From: JAJTHC01 sp044358835
GTDB lineage: Bacteria; Cyanobacteriota; Vampirovibrionia; Vampirovibrionales; JAJTHC01
Reading direction: 5' to 3'
Length of the DNA stretch: 64,000 nucleotides
NCBI GenBank assembly: GCA_044358835.1
Contig: JBIKNF010000004.1
Span: 55,643 to 119,642 of the forward strand
The translations under genes and the position numbers were made by a program. Position 1 is the first letter of the stretch, and each line of letters opens with the position of its first letter. A model generated the notes under the pieces. The model was not told the DNA's origin, made no database searches, and saw nothing but the letters and a program-made list of their open reading frames with translations. Shown here piece after piece: positions 49,996-59,262 of this stretch.

Positions 49996-51504
49996 CTAAA
50001 ACACCTGTACTTGAGAGTCCAGCGGGTTCATAAAACGGGTGATGTTATTGCGGAAAATCAGCGAAACCGTGCCTGTAGGGCCGTTACGTTGCTTGGCAAT
50101 AATAATTTCCGCAATGCCGGGTTTGTCGGTTTCTTTATTGTAGTATTCGTCTCGGTAAATGAACATAACGACATCGGCGTCTTGTTCAATAGAACCGGAT
50201 TCACGCAAATCACTCAACATGGGGCGTTTGTCGTCTCGGCTTTCCACCGCACGAGACAACTGCGAAAGGGCAATCACTGGGCAACGTAACTCACGCGCCA
50301 AGCCCTTTAACCCTCGAGAAATGGCCGCGATTTCGTTTTGGCGATTTTCCATGCCTGTGCTGCCTGCTCGACCCTGCATCAACTGTAAGTAGTCAATCAC
50401 AATCATGCCAATGGGTTCGTTTTGGCGTTCAATCATCAATTTACGTGCTTTGGCACGCATATCCATCACCGTCATACTTGGGGTGTCGTCAATAAAAATG
50501 GGGGAATCGCCCAAGCGCCCCATGGCAGAAGCGAGTTTTGAAAAATCGGTTTCGCTAATGTCACCTGTACGAATGCGTTGGGCATCAATTTCCGCTTCGG
50601 CACAAAGCATCCGTTGTACGAGCTGTTCTTTGCTCATTTCTAAGCTAAAAAATAAAACAGGCGCTTTTTCTTTCATGGCCACATGAGTGACCAAGTTCAA
50701 GACCAACGCCGTTTTTCCCATGGAAGGACGCGCGGCGAGAATGAGCAAGTCGTTTTTTTGAAAGCCCGACAAGTAGTTGTCTAAATCATAAAAACCCGAC
50801 GCCACGCCCATCAGGCTCCCTTTATTGTTGTTGCGTTCTTCAATTTGTTGAAAGGTGGTGGGAAGAATGCTTTCAATGGGGGTGAGGTTGTCTGAAATGT
50901 TATGTTGAGCAACAGCAAAAACGGCTTGCTGGGCTTCATCGATCGCCAACTCTGCAGATTCACTTTCATAGGCGGAACGCACGACTTCAGCCCCAGCTTT
51001 GATTAAGGCGCGTTGTAAGGCTTTGTCTCGAATAAGGGTGGCATAGTAGGTTAAATTGGCGGTGGTCATCACAGCAAGGGCGAGATCGTTGAGATAAGAT
51101 CGCCCCCCCACATGTTCTAAGAGATCTTGATTTTTTAAAATCTCAGACACGGAAATCAGATCGACAGGTTGCCCTTTTTCAAATAAGTGACACACCGTTT
51201 TATAAATCAATCGATGGCTGGGGCGATAGAAATGATGTTCCCGCAATACATCCACCACGCGAATCAGCGAATCAGGTTCAACCAACACACCACCCAAAAC
51301 GGCTTGTTCCGCTTCTAGGGCATGGGGGGGAATGCGTTCAAAAAAGCTGTAATCGGTGTCATCTAAGAGGCGGGCATCGTCGAGGGAGGAACTTGCTTTT
51401 TCCGCTACAGTAGGGCGCACCTGTAAGTCTGGCTCTGGCTCAAAATCGGGGAGTTCTGGCAAGTTTAGTGCGGGAAACTCTAAAGCTTTTTCTTCATCGC
51501 TCAT
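49996..51504 (-). CDS. dnaB: Replicative DNA helicase
   Basis: DnaB is the hexameric helicase at the replication fork. The N-terminal domain has PPHALEAEQAVLGGVLVEPDSL. The RecA-like core has LLILAARPSMGKTALVLNL (Walker A), VLFFSLEMSKEQLVQRML, IGMIVIDYLQLMQG (Walker B) and ISRGLKGLARELRCPVIALSQLSRAVE. It lacks an intein. At 502 residues with a ~45-residue acidic N-terminal leader it is slightly long. It is convergent with the S1C protease. Confidence 0.96.
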   Translation of the reverse strand: MSDEEKALEFPALNLPELPDFEPEPDLQVRPTVAEKASSSLDDARLLDDTDYSFFERIPPHALEAEQAVLGGVLVEPDSLIRVVDVLREHHFYRPSHRLIYKTVCHLFEKGQPVDLISVSEILKNQDLLEHVGGRSYLNDLALAVMTTANLTYYATLIRDKALQRALIKAGAEVVRSAYESESAELAIDEAQQAVFAVAQHNISDNLTPIESILPTTFQQIEERNNNKGSLMGVASGFYDLDNYLSGFQKNDLLILAARPSMGKTALVLNLVTHVAMKEKAPVLFFSLEMSKEQLVQRMLCAEAEIDAQRIRTGDISETDFSKLASAMGRLGDSPIFIDDTPSMTVMDMRAKARKLMIERQNEPIGMIVIDYLQLMQGRAGSTGMENRQNEIAAISRGLKGLARELRCPVIALSQLSRAVESRDDKRPMLSDLRESGSIEQDADVVMFIYRDEYYNKETDKPGIAEIIIAKQRNGPTGTVSLIFRNNITRFMNPLDSQVQVF

Positions 51505-51535
51505 GTAAAGCTTCCCCCAATGTGGTTGATTAAAA

Positions 51536-51608
51536 TGCTGATGACAGGAATCGAACCTGCGACCTACGCGTTACGAATGCGTTGCTCTACCGACTGAGCT
51601 ACATCAGC
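51536..51608 (-). tRNA. tRNA-Thr (anticodon CGT)
   Basis: On the minus strand: acceptor GCTGATG/CATCAGC, D arm GCTC-AGTCGGTA-GAGC, anticodon loop TTCGTAA giving CGT, T loop TTCGATT, discriminator A. The pair closing the anticodon loop is A-C. CCA is not encoded. It lies 31 bases upstream of the dnaB start, same strand. Confidence 0.93.
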
Positions 51609-51754
51609 ACATTCACTACTGTTCATACTTTAGTGGAAACAGAAAAAAAAACAAGGCGTTTGCTTGGGCGAAACCCAAAAAATGACAAGAAGACTTTTAT
51701 TTATATGTTATGGTAAAAGAACTATCGTGTTTAGTTGAAAAAGGGTTCTGCTTA

Positions 51755-54103
51755 ATGGATTGGACGACCTATGAAAATCACGTTAAACAGCTCAATGACT
51801 GGGCCTACCAGTACTATGTGTTGGACGACCCAAGTGTAGAAGACGTCGTCTATGATGCCTTGTACCAACAGGTGCTGGCTTTTGAAAATGAGCATCCCAA
51901 GCGTGTGTTGCCTGAAAGCCCCACGCAACGGGTGGGGGATGAACCCTTAGACGCCTTTGAAACGGTGGAACATCCGGTGAGGTTGTATAGTTTAGACAAC
52001 GTGTACAATCAAGCTGAGCTAGAAGAGTGGCATCGCAAGCTAAAGGGGGTTGAAACATCTGAAGGTTTGGTGGTGGAAGGCAAGTTAGATGGTCTCGCTA
52101 TTACACTGCTGTATGAAGACGGCTTACTGGTGCGCGCCGCCACACGTGGCAACGGCATTGCGGGTGAAGACGTCACCCAAAACATACGCACGATTTCAAG
52201 TATTCCCTTAAAAATTCCCCGTCAAGCGGGTGTTCAGGTTCCTCGTCGCCTGGAACTTCGGGCGGAAGTGTTAATGCCCATGCGCCGCTTCAATGAATTA
52301 AATGCCCGAAGAAACGCTGAAGGCTTGGACGTGTTTAAGAATCCCCGTAACGCCGCCGCTGGAACGCTTAGGCAATTGGATTCTAAACTGGTGGCTGAAC
52401 GCAAATTAGACGCCTACTTCTTTAGTGCAACGGTGCTAGATGACACCTTTCTAAACGCCCCTGAAACCTTGTGGCACATGCAAACGTGGATGCAAAACGT
52501 CTTGGGCTTTAAGTTGAATCCGCATCGTCAGTTGTGCCACAGTATGAAAGACGTCTGGCGTGCAATTCAACGGTTAGACGTGCAACGGGCTGAGTTTGAA
52601 GTCGCCACAGATGGCGCCGTGGTGAAAGTCAACGATTTAGAGGTGTTTGACGCCTTGGGCTATACGGCAAAATCGCCTCGTGGGGCGGTGGCCTATAAGT
52701 TCACTCCAGATGTCGCCGAAACCACCGTGCTTGCTATTGAATACAGTGTAGGACGAACAGGCGCCATTACGCCGGTGGCGATTATGGAACCCGTCTTACT
52801 GGCAGGCACCCTGGTGCAACGGGCGAGCCTCTACAACACGCAACAGCTTCAACGTTTACCCGTGTTGGACGCTACCCCAACAGAAGCAATGGAAACGACC
52901 GATTTAAGAGTCGGAGACGGCGTCCGTATTTTTAAGGCCGGCGAAATTATTCCTAAAGTGGAAGGGGTGTTCGTTCAAGGCAAGGCGCGTCAACACCCTA
53001 CGCACATTCCCACCCATTGCCCAGATTGTCAAAGCCCTTTGGCGGAATCTGAACATAAAACAGGGTTATTTTGCCCCAACCGCATGGGATGCCCCGCACA
53101 AGTCAAGGGTTCGCTGACGCATTGGGCGTCGAAAAAATGTTTGGATGTTGACGGCCTAGGCGAAGAGACGGTTTCATTACTTGTTGAAGCCTTAGGGGTG
53201 AAACATCCGAGTGATTTATATGCGTTGAACTTTGACGCAATCAATGGCCTAGAAGGTTTTCAAGAAAAATCAACCCTTAAGCTCCTTCAAGGGTTAAAAG
53301 CCAGTCTAAAACAACCATTGTGGCGATACTTACATGGCTTGGGGTTGCCGAATCTGGGAATAGAGCTGGCCAAAACGCTTGAAGGGTATGTGGCACGTTT
53401 GTCGCATTTAAAGGCGTTACATTGGTTGGAACTCGCTATTTTTGAAGGGGTCACTGTAGAAGGGGCTCAAAAAATCGTGACCGCCCTAAACGCCCCAGCC
53501 ATGCAAGCAGAACTGGCCAAACTCATTCACTTAACGCAGGACGCCGTTGGGCCTGAACAGCTTTGGAAGCCAGGAGGCCTTTCTGAAGTCAAATTAACGA
53601 CTCACTTACTTCTGGCTTTAAAGGCTTATTATGGATGGGAAAGCTTGGGGGCCAGTTCACTTGAAAATCTGGCCCAAGCCTTGGGCTTTCGTTTGTTTGA
53701 AGAACAGAGCCTTTGGGTGCAGACCCTTCTTGTGGAACATCTCAAAAAAGAAGCCCACCAGGCTTATGTGCTGAGTGCCTTAGCAGAAGCTTCCCTTCGC
53801 CCCGTGATCGCTCAAATCCTAGAACGTTACAGGTTCGCGCTCAGTGAATCGCCTTCAACGGCGTTACCTTTAGCGGGTAAAACGTACGTTTTAACAGGCA
53901 CACTCACTCAAAGTGGGTGGAATCGTGAAGAGGCCAAAGCCCAGCTTGAAGCCTTAGGCGCCAAGGTAAGTGGAAGTCTTTCTGCAAAAACAACGGCCTT
54001 AATTGCGGGTGAAGGGGGCGGAAGCAAGTTAAGTAAAGCCCACGGCTTAGGCGTGCCTGTGATGAATGAACCTGAATTTTTAAGCTGGCTGGCGTCGTTG
54101 TAA
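51755..54103 (+). CDS. ligA: NAD+-dependent DNA ligase
   Basis: LigA seals nicks in replication and repair. The adenylation Lys is in VVEGKLDGLAITLLYEDG, with family segments ESPTQRVGDEP, RLYSLDNVYN and FKNPRNAAAGTLRQLD. An OB fold, a four-Cys zinc finger (HCPDCQSPL...GLFCPNRMGCPAQ), helix-hairpin-helix repeats and a C-terminal BRCT domain follow. The product is 782 residues against about 670 usually; extra residues lie mainly before the BRCT (about residues 610-700). The frame is open from 51710; ATG at 51755 follows AAGGG by nine bases. Confidence 0.95.
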   Translation: MDWTTYENHVKQLNDWAYQYYVLDDPSVEDVVYDALYQQVLAFENEHPKRVLPESPTQRVGDEPLDAFETVEHPVRLYSLDNVYNQAELEEWHRKLKGVETSEGLVVEGKLDGLAITLLYEDGLLVRAATRGNGIAGEDVTQNIRTISSIPLKIPRQAGVQVPRRLELRAEVLMPMRRFNELNARRNAEGLDVFKNPRNAAAGTLRQLDSKLVAERKLDAYFFSATVLDDTFLNAPETLWHMQTWMQNVLGFKLNPHRQLCHSMKDVWRAIQRLDVQRAEFEVATDGAVVKVNDLEVFDALGYTAKSPRGAVAYKFTPDVAETTVLAIEYSVGRTGAITPVAIMEPVLLAGTLVQRASLYNTQQLQRLPVLDATPTEAMETTDLRVGDGVRIFKAGEIIPKVEGVFVQGKARQHPTHIPTHCPDCQSPLAESEHKTGLFCPNRMGCPAQVKGSLTHWASKKCLDVDGLGEETVSLLVEALGVKHPSDLYALNFDAINGLEGFQEKSTLKLLQGLKASLKQPLWRYLHGLGLPNLGIELAKTLEGYVARLSHLKALHWLELAIFEGVTVEGAQKIVTALNAPAMQAELAKLIHLTQDAVGPEQLWKPGGLSEVKLTTHLLLALKAYYGWESLGASSLENLAQALGFRLFEEQSLWVQTLLVEHLKKEAHQAYVLSALAEASLRPVIAQILERYRFALSESPSTALPLAGKTYVLTGTLTQSGWNREEAKAQLEALGAKVSGSLSAKTTALIAGEGGGSKLSKAHGLGVPVMNEPEFLSWLASL

Positions 54104-54197
54104 CAATTTGCAACAAAAGTAGGACGCCCTAAAGCCTTCGGCCCAACGGGTCGAAAAAGAACCATGCCCGATCTTTCCCTTATTTTCAGGACATCCC

Positions 54198-55067
54198 TTG
54201 CCTATGTACTTTTTCTACATAACGGTTAAACGTTCTCTTGCCTTCCTTCAAGCAATCATTCAAGGCTTGTGTATTTTAGGCCTGGTGAGTTTATTACTTT
54301 GGGTAGGGACGCTTTTTCACGTGTTTGATGCCGCCACAGAAGCCAACCTGATTTATTGGGGAGCCTTGCCATTAAATTCTTTTCTCCCTAAAGGGGCCAT
54401 TAATTTATTTTTCATCAGTATAATAGCATTATTTTTGTCGTCTTCATTACAACCATTAAAATGTAAAATGCAAACCTACGTTGAAAGAAATACCCACATT
54501 GAAAAGGATGCTAAAGCCTCTGTAAAAGTTAGAAAAGGCCCGTCCCCTGTTGACAAAATCAAACGACGTGAAGCTATTTTGGCCTTACGAGTCCCTGAAG
54601 AAACCGCATTAACGCGTTTAAACCTACAAATCAAACGCTTCGCGCAGTTTAATGCACGTTGCCTTTCTACAGAAGCAGGATACTTTTTGATTGCATTTCA
54701 GACGCTTGAAGAAGCGGTCGCATATACACAGCTTATTTCAACCGCCTTAGAAAAATCAGAAGTGCCTAAAAATCAATATGCGTTTGCTTTAGATTGTGTC
54801 CCCCTCATTAATTTAGAAAATCCAACGAAATTTAATCACTTATGGAAAGACGCCCTGTTACTTTGTAACTTATGTTCGCAAGGTGAAGTGCTTTGTACGG
54901 AAAGCTTCTTACAGCAGTGGAATCAAAACACAAAACCCCTGGGATTTAAATTTGTGCAGGGTAAGCCTGCTGCTTTAAAGAACACCTTAGAAACAGAACT
55001 ATTGGGTATTTATCTCTTAAAAGGGAGCAATACCCAAAAAACCTTGTATACCGCTGAACTCAAGTAA
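54198..55067 (+). CDS. Membrane protein with cyclase-like cytosolic domain (hypothetical)
   Basis: Two N-terminal membrane helices (IIQGLCILGLVSLLLWVGTLF and AINLFFISIIALFLSSSL) are followed by a basic linker and a soluble part from about residue 120. That part (ARCLSTEAGYFLIAFQTLEEAVAYTQLISTALEKSE) resembles the outline of nucleotide-cyclase homology domains but without clear catalytic residues. This is a weak resemblance only. TTG at 54198 has AGGA six bases upstream; ATG at 54204 is the alternative start. The next gene begins 45 bases downstream. Confidence 0.6.
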   Translation: MPMYFFYITVKRSLAFLQAIIQGLCILGLVSLLLWVGTLFHVFDAATEANLIYWGALPLNSFLPKGAINLFFISIIALFLSSSLQPLKCKMQTYVERNTHIEKDAKASVKVRKGPSPVDKIKRREAILALRVPEETALTRLNLQIKRFAQFNARCLSTEAGYFLIAFQTLEEAVAYTQLISTALEKSEVPKNQYAFALDCVPLINLENPTKFNHLWKDALLLCNLCSQGEVLCTESFLQQWNQNTKPLGFKFVQGKPAALKNTLETELLGIYLLKGSNTQKTLYTAELK

Positions 55068-55112
55068 GACACAGGCACATTTTCTGCCTCAACTAAAAGG
55101 GACTTTTCCCCC

Positions 55113-55775
55113 ATGCGAACACTCAATACGCTCATAATTTTGCCCCTTTTTAATGAGGCCTACCTCCCCTTGATTCAAGCCAGTTTAAACGCAGGGGTAA
55201 ACATTATTGCCATGGGCAACCATTTAAACGAATGGACGGCCTGTTTTTCAGGGCAAGCCTTTTTTCCTATAGAAGTTGTGTTACGCAGTGAACAAAGCGT
55301 GATGTTAAGTGTACAAGCCCTTCAAAAGCGCTTTCATTACCTAGATCGACTGCTCTACGTCATGCCACCCCCATTGTTGGCGGAAGTTTCTGAAACTCAA
55401 AGCACGCCCTCTTCATTGCAGGGGCAGACCTTGATGGATGCTTGCGGAGACCATTTTGCCCAAACCTTCACCATTTTTAGAGAAGTGGCGCGACTGATGG
55501 CCATGCAACAGCAAGGACGCATCTTAACACTCATGGTTAATCGGGGGGACGACTCGGAGGCGTCGGATTTATTTGTGCAAGATGTTCGGCATCAGCAAAT
55601 TCAAAGTTTAAACTTGCATTTAGGGGAAGAGTTTAGCGTCTATAACGTGACGTTTAATAGTTTAAGCGTCAAGCGTGAAACGCTAAACGAAAGCCTTGTG
55701 GGGCAGCAGGTGCATCCGTTGTTGTATGCCCCTTATTTTCAAGGAATCACGGCGCAACATTTGGATCTTGGCTAA
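55113..55775 (+). CDS. Hypothetical protein, possibly degenerate SDR fold
   Basis: A 220-residue soluble protein. An alternating beta/alpha pattern is visible (TLIILPLFNEAYLPLIQASLNAGVNIIAMG ... RLLYVMPPPLL ... GRILTLMVNRGDDSEASDLFVQDVRHQQIQSLNLHL), reminiscent of short-chain dehydrogenases but without the glycine-rich loop or the Tyr-Lys pair, so no enzyme function is claimed. An AAGGG site precedes the ATG. It probably shares a transcript with the upstream membrane protein. Confidence 0.6.
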   Translation: MRTLNTLIILPLFNEAYLPLIQASLNAGVNIIAMGNHLNEWTACFSGQAFFPIEVVLRSEQSVMLSVQALQKRFHYLDRLLYVMPPPLLAEVSETQSTPSSLQGQTLMDACGDHFAQTFTIFREVARLMAMQQQGRILTLMVNRGDDSEASDLFVQDVRHQQIQSLNLHLGEEFSVYNVTFNSLSVKRETLNESLVGQQVHPLLYAPYFQGITAQHLDLG

Positions 55776-55870
55776 GCGTTCGTGTACACAGACGTACATA
55801 ACCAAGCAAAAAAATCGTCGCGACAACGAAGAGACCATAGATCGTTTTATCTTTCGGTTACTATAGAAGG
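55776..55870 (-). repeat. Dispersed repeat related to the 28575 element plus short motif copy 4
   Basis: Read on the minus strand it holds CTATAGTAACCGAAAGATAA (the short motif), then GGTCTCTTCGTTGTCGCGAC and TTATGTACGTCTGTGTACAC. The last two match the interior of 28575-28726 (CTTCGTTGTCGC and TTATGTACGTTTATGTACAC). It links the two repeat families. Confidence 0.5.
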
Positions 55871-55936
55871 CTCTGCAAAAGGGCATCCAGCCACTGGCTG
55901 TTGCTCCCCTGCATAACTTGTTATTTGAATCCGCCA

Positions 55937-56944
55937 TTACATAGTATTGAGAACGTTCTGCTTTTGCAAAATCAAACGCGCTTGTGTCGCTGTTCGACGT
56001 AGCGGCCCCTGTACATCTAATTTTGAAAAAGTACGTAAAATCCGACGAGCCATCACGGTGTTGTCTGAAATACCCAAGGCAACCGCATGATTATATAAAA
56101 CCGCTTCTTGGCCTTTGGTATAACTTTTACTGGCTTCTTCTAAACGGCTAAGGGCCAAGGCTTTATCTGCCCCTTCATTCATTAAGGCCAACACTCCAGC
56201 GGTATTGAGAGCCTCTACATTGTGGGGGTCCACTTTTAAAGATGCTTCTATCGCAAATAGCGCATCATCCATCTTGCCCAATTCCACATACAGTAGAGCA
56301 TTTACATAGTGTGCTTCAGCAGAAAATTCACCACACTCTAAAAGCGTATTTAAATAGGTTTGGCATTCTTCAAAATTTCCCACATCCAAGCAGGTATAAG
56401 CAATGGAAGTGAGCAAGTCCTGATGTTGTGGGTCTATTTCTAGGCCCTGTTGAAAAATTTCATAAGCTGCTTGAGATTCGTTTAACGCATCATACGCCAG
56501 TCCTAAATAATAATACAGGTCAGCTTCTGGATTCCCTTGGTATTGAATGGCATTAATCCAGTGGTCAATGGCTAGGGTATAGCGTTCGGATTGATATTCC
56601 AACACCCCTAAATGATACAAGCAAAGGGGGTCTTCAATGTTTTGCAGTAAAGCCATGTACAGGTAATCTTTGGCCAGTTCCAAATAACCTAATTCTAGTT
56701 GAATTACCCCTATGGTAAAAAAAATGGAAGGGTAATTGGGCTTAAGTTGAAAGACGAGTTCTAAAATAAATAAGGCCGTTTTATAGTATTGTTTTTGATA
56801 AAGAAGCCAGGCCGTGTCAAAGAGATAACGAGCCAACAGTGAGGGAGTAAAGATGTATAACGACCCTAGTAAAAAAACGGATCCCAAGAAAAATGCGCCT
56901 ATTGCCCAAGACGTATAGGTCAATAAAATAATCAATGGCATCAT
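55937..56944 (-). CDS. Membrane-anchored TPR protein
   Basis: 335 residues: an N-terminal membrane segment (SWAIGAFFLGSVFLLGSLYIF), then about seven TPR units (for example DPLCLYHLGVLEYQSERYTLAIDHWINAIQYQ and ADLYYYLGLAYDALNESQAAYEIFQQGLEIDP). The overall layout, a membrane anchor with TPRs, recalls LapB/YciM-like or other envelope scaffolds, but no specific signature confirms that. AGGAAA lies 8-9 bases before the first of two ATG codons. Confidence 0.8.
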   Translation of the reverse strand: MMPLIILLTYTSWAIGAFFLGSVFLLGSLYIFTPSLLARYLFDTAWLLYQKQYYKTALFILELVFQLKPNYPSIFFTIGVIQLELGYLELAKDYLYMALLQNIEDPLCLYHLGVLEYQSERYTLAIDHWINAIQYQGNPEADLYYYLGLAYDALNESQAAYEIFQQGLEIDPQHQDLLTSIAYTCLDVGNFEECQTYLNTLLECGEFSAEAHYVNALLYVELGKMDDALFAIEASLKVDPHNVEALNTAGVLALMNEGADKALALSRLEEASKSYTKGQEAVLYNHAVALGISDNTVMARRILRTFSKLDVQGPLRRTATQARLILQKQNVLNTM

Positions 56945-57041
56945 GGCTGGTTTCCTGTAACGGTTAAAGCGTCTCCGTTCACCTTTCGAAACCGAACTTA
57001 GTTTCCTAAAATAAACTCTGTCAAATAGAGGAGGAGGCTCT

Positions 57042-57491
57042 CTATCGTAAGCGATTCAACTGAAGGGTGATGTCGGCATCCACCTGTTTGCCTTGATTGG
57101 GGGTATATTGCCTGCCATTTAACACCAACGTTTGTTTGCCTGATTGAATGTAATATGCCTGCGGTAAATCCGCACGAGGGATCGTCAAACCAAACTCTCG
57201 GGCTTGAGCCGTTGCTTTAGTGTCATCCACATCAATTTTAGTAAAAGGGATTCCCAAACGTGAACAAACCCCTTGAATACTCGGCACTAAAGTCACACAA
57301 GAGGCACACCATTGTGCCGTAAACACCACGACTTGGTCTTCATCTGCTTGGGAAGGCAAGGTATGCGTTCCATTTAACAATGTTAGACTCACCAGCCAAA
57401 AAAGTGCTAACACCAGCGCAAACAAACCTACAAAATCGATTTTTTTTGGGGAAAGCTTGAACAAAAAAGGACTGCTTGGCATAGGATTCAT
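57042..57491 (-). CDS. Membrane-anchored thioredoxin-like protein
   Basis: 149 residues. One membrane helix (FVGLFALVLALFWLVSLTLL) is followed by a thioredoxin fold with the active site VVFTAQWCASCVTLVPSIQ (WCxxC) and the cis-Pro region DLPQAYYIQSGKQTLVLNGRQY. The domain should face the periplasm and act in disulfide exchange or cytochrome maturation; the partner is unknown. It is followed by the TPR gene on the same strand after 97 bases. Confidence 0.8.
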   Translation of the reverse strand: MNPMPSSPFLFKLSPKKIDFVGLFALVLALFWLVSLTLLNGTHTLPSQADEDQVVVFTAQWCASCVTLVPSIQGVCSRLGIPFTKIDVDDTKATAQAREFGLTIPRADLPQAYYIQSGKQTLVLNGRQYTPNQGKQVDADITLQLNRLR

Positions 57492-57627
57492 CTTTTCCTT
57501 TGCATTTCAAATCTGATTGAAGATTCTAAAATTAGAAACATCATAACATAGTTTGCACAGTTTGTCTTTATTTGTTTGAAAATCTTCTACAATTCCGTTA
57601 TGCTATAAAAAAAGAAAGGATGCTGGT

Positions 57628-58299
57628 ATGAAGGCCTTAAAATTAACCCCACTTGAAACGCAATCTAGGCATATTCACGTCTTTGTAACGCCTGTGGGGC
57701 CTTTAAAGTGTAATTGCACGTTGATTTTTAATTCCCTCACAAAAGAAGCCTTGATTATTGACCCAGGTGGGGATGCGGATGAATTGCTTCAATGGCTACG
57801 CACGTATAAGCTTAAACTTAAAGCCGTCTACCATACCCATGCTCACTTTGACCACTTTTTGGCTTCTGAAGCGTTGCGAAACGCCACTGGGTGCCCCCTA
57901 TGGCTTCATAAAAAGGATCTCTTCTTGTGGAACATGCTTGAAACCCAATGCCAGCTTTTTGGATTCCCCCTTCACCAAGAAAAAACACAACCTCCAGATA
58001 GTTTTATTGAAGACGGCCAACCCTTGGCTTTAGACGACTTAGGTACGCATCAAACGCTTGTTACCCCAGGGCATACACCCGGTTCTTGTTGCTTTCATTT
58101 AGAATCTCATGGGATTTTGGTGGCAGGAGACACCCTCTTTCACGGGGGGATTGGTCGTACCGACTTATGGGGAGGCGATGAATCCGCGATTTACCGTTCC
58201 ATTACTCAGCGTTTACATGTGCTAGATGCGGAAACCACCGTCATTACAGGCCATGGCAAACTGACCACCATTCAGCAAGAACGTCACTATTTTCATTAA
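57628..58299 (+). CDS. Metallo-beta-lactamase fold hydrolase (glyoxalase II-like)
   Basis: 223 residues with all MBL metal motifs: HTHAHFDHFLASEAL (HxHxDH), VTPGHTPGSCCFHLE, ILVAGDTLFHGGIGRTD and TVITGHGKLTTI. NCTLIFNSLTKEALIIDPGGDADEL is typical of the YcbL/GloB-like branch, which lacks the C-terminal substrate helices of true glyoxalase II. It is 14 bases upstream of panC and probably co-transcribed. Confidence 0.88.
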   Translation: MKALKLTPLETQSRHIHVFVTPVGPLKCNCTLIFNSLTKEALIIDPGGDADELLQWLRTYKLKLKAVYHTHAHFDHFLASEALRNATGCPLWLHKKDLFLWNMLETQCQLFGFPLHQEKTQPPDSFIEDGQPLALDDLGTHQTLVTPGHTPGSCCFHLESHGILVAGDTLFHGGIGRTDLWGGDESAIYRSITQRLHVLDAETTVITGHGKLTTIQQERHYFH

Positions 58300-58313
58300 A
58301 AAAGGATGCTTAG

Positions 58314-59237
58314 ATGACCGTTGTGTTACATACCCTTGAAGAACTTCAGCAGTGGAAGCAAACCTTACCAGCTAAAAAACTGGCCTTGGTGCCGACGATG
58401 GGCAACTTACATGCCGGGCATTTGGCCCTGATTAAAGAAGCCCAACGGCATTCGGATGCAGTGATGGTGTCTATTTTTGTGAACCCAACGCAGTTTGGCG
58501 TCAATGAAGATTTAGACCAGTACCCACGCACCTTTGAAGCAGACCTACTGGCTTGTCAAAATGCTGGGGTGGACGCCATTTTTGCGCCTTTTGTTGAAGA
58601 GATGTATCCCGAAGGTGTGAAGATTACGCACCACGCCGAAGAATCGATCGCCAACCGCTTATGCGGGGCAAGTCGCGTTGGGCATTTTGACGGGGTAGTT
58701 ACGGTGGTGCATCGATTATTTAGCGTGACAGATCCTCAACTGGCTGTTTTTGGACAAAAAGATGCCCAACAAGTCGCTGTAATTAAAGACTTCATTAAAC
58801 GCGAAGGCTTTCTGGTTGAAGTGTTGGTGTACCCTGTGGTGAGAGATTCAGACGGCTTGGCCCTGTCGTCTCGTAATCAATACCTCAAAACCCCAGAAGA
58901 ACGGCAAACGGCACTGGCTTTATTTGAAACCTTACAAGGACTTGCCGTAGCGTTTCACACGTTGAATCAAACCCAGACGGCTTTTCCGTTGAATCTTCAA
59001 AAAGCGTTTGAATTGTCATGGAAGGCTATGCAACCCATGTATCCCTTGGGGCAGGCGCTTGTTTGGGAATACGTAGAAGCCGTTGATGAGAAGACCTTTG
59101 AATCGCAGGCGTTTTTAACCCGTCATAGTCGCTTGCTTGTGGCGGCTCGATTGGGTTCAGTGCGTTTGATCGATACCTTGCATGTTCAGGAATTGTTCCA
59201 AGAAAGCGAACGAGAGGGTATAATGCCCTCTCGTTGA
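58314..59237 (+). CDS. panC: Pantothenate synthetase
   Basis: PanC joins pantoate and beta-alanine with ATP to form pantothenate. Family segments: LVPTMGNLHAGHLALIKEAQRHSD (the HxGH nucleotide site), SIFVNPTQFGVNEDLDQYPR, GVTVVHRLF-like DGVVTVVHRLFSVTDPQLAVFGQKDAQQ and PVVRDSDGLALSSRNQYL (KMSKS-like). At 307 residues it is a little longer than average. Its beta-alanine supplier panD is at 4871. A hairpin overlaps the stop codon. Confidence 0.95.
   Translation: MTVVLHTLEELQQWKQTLPAKKLALVPTMGNLHAGHLALIKEAQRHSDAVMVSIFVNPTQFGVNEDLDQYPRTFEADLLACQNAGVDAIFAPFVEEMYPEGVKITHHAEESIANRLCGASRVGHFDGVVTVVHRLFSVTDPQLAVFGQKDAQQVAVIKDFIKREGFLVEVLVYPVVRDSDGLALSSRNQYLKTPEERQTALALFETLQGLAVAFHTLNQTQTAFPLNLQKAFELSWKAMQPMYPLGQALVWEYVEAVDEKTFESQAFLTRHSRLLVAARLGSVRLIDTLHVQELFQESEREGIMPSR
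59209..59235. terminator. Hairpin overlapping the panC stop, possible bidirectional terminator
   Basis: AACGAGAGGG (59209-59218) pairs perfectly with CCCTCTCGTT (59226-59235). It encodes the last codons of panC and ends at the first base of its stop codon, and lies between convergent genes. No good T-run follows on the plus strand; TTCGCTTTCTT follows on the minus strand. Confidence 0.45.
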
Positions 59238-59262
59238 AAAATGTGTCTCATCAATGTAGAAT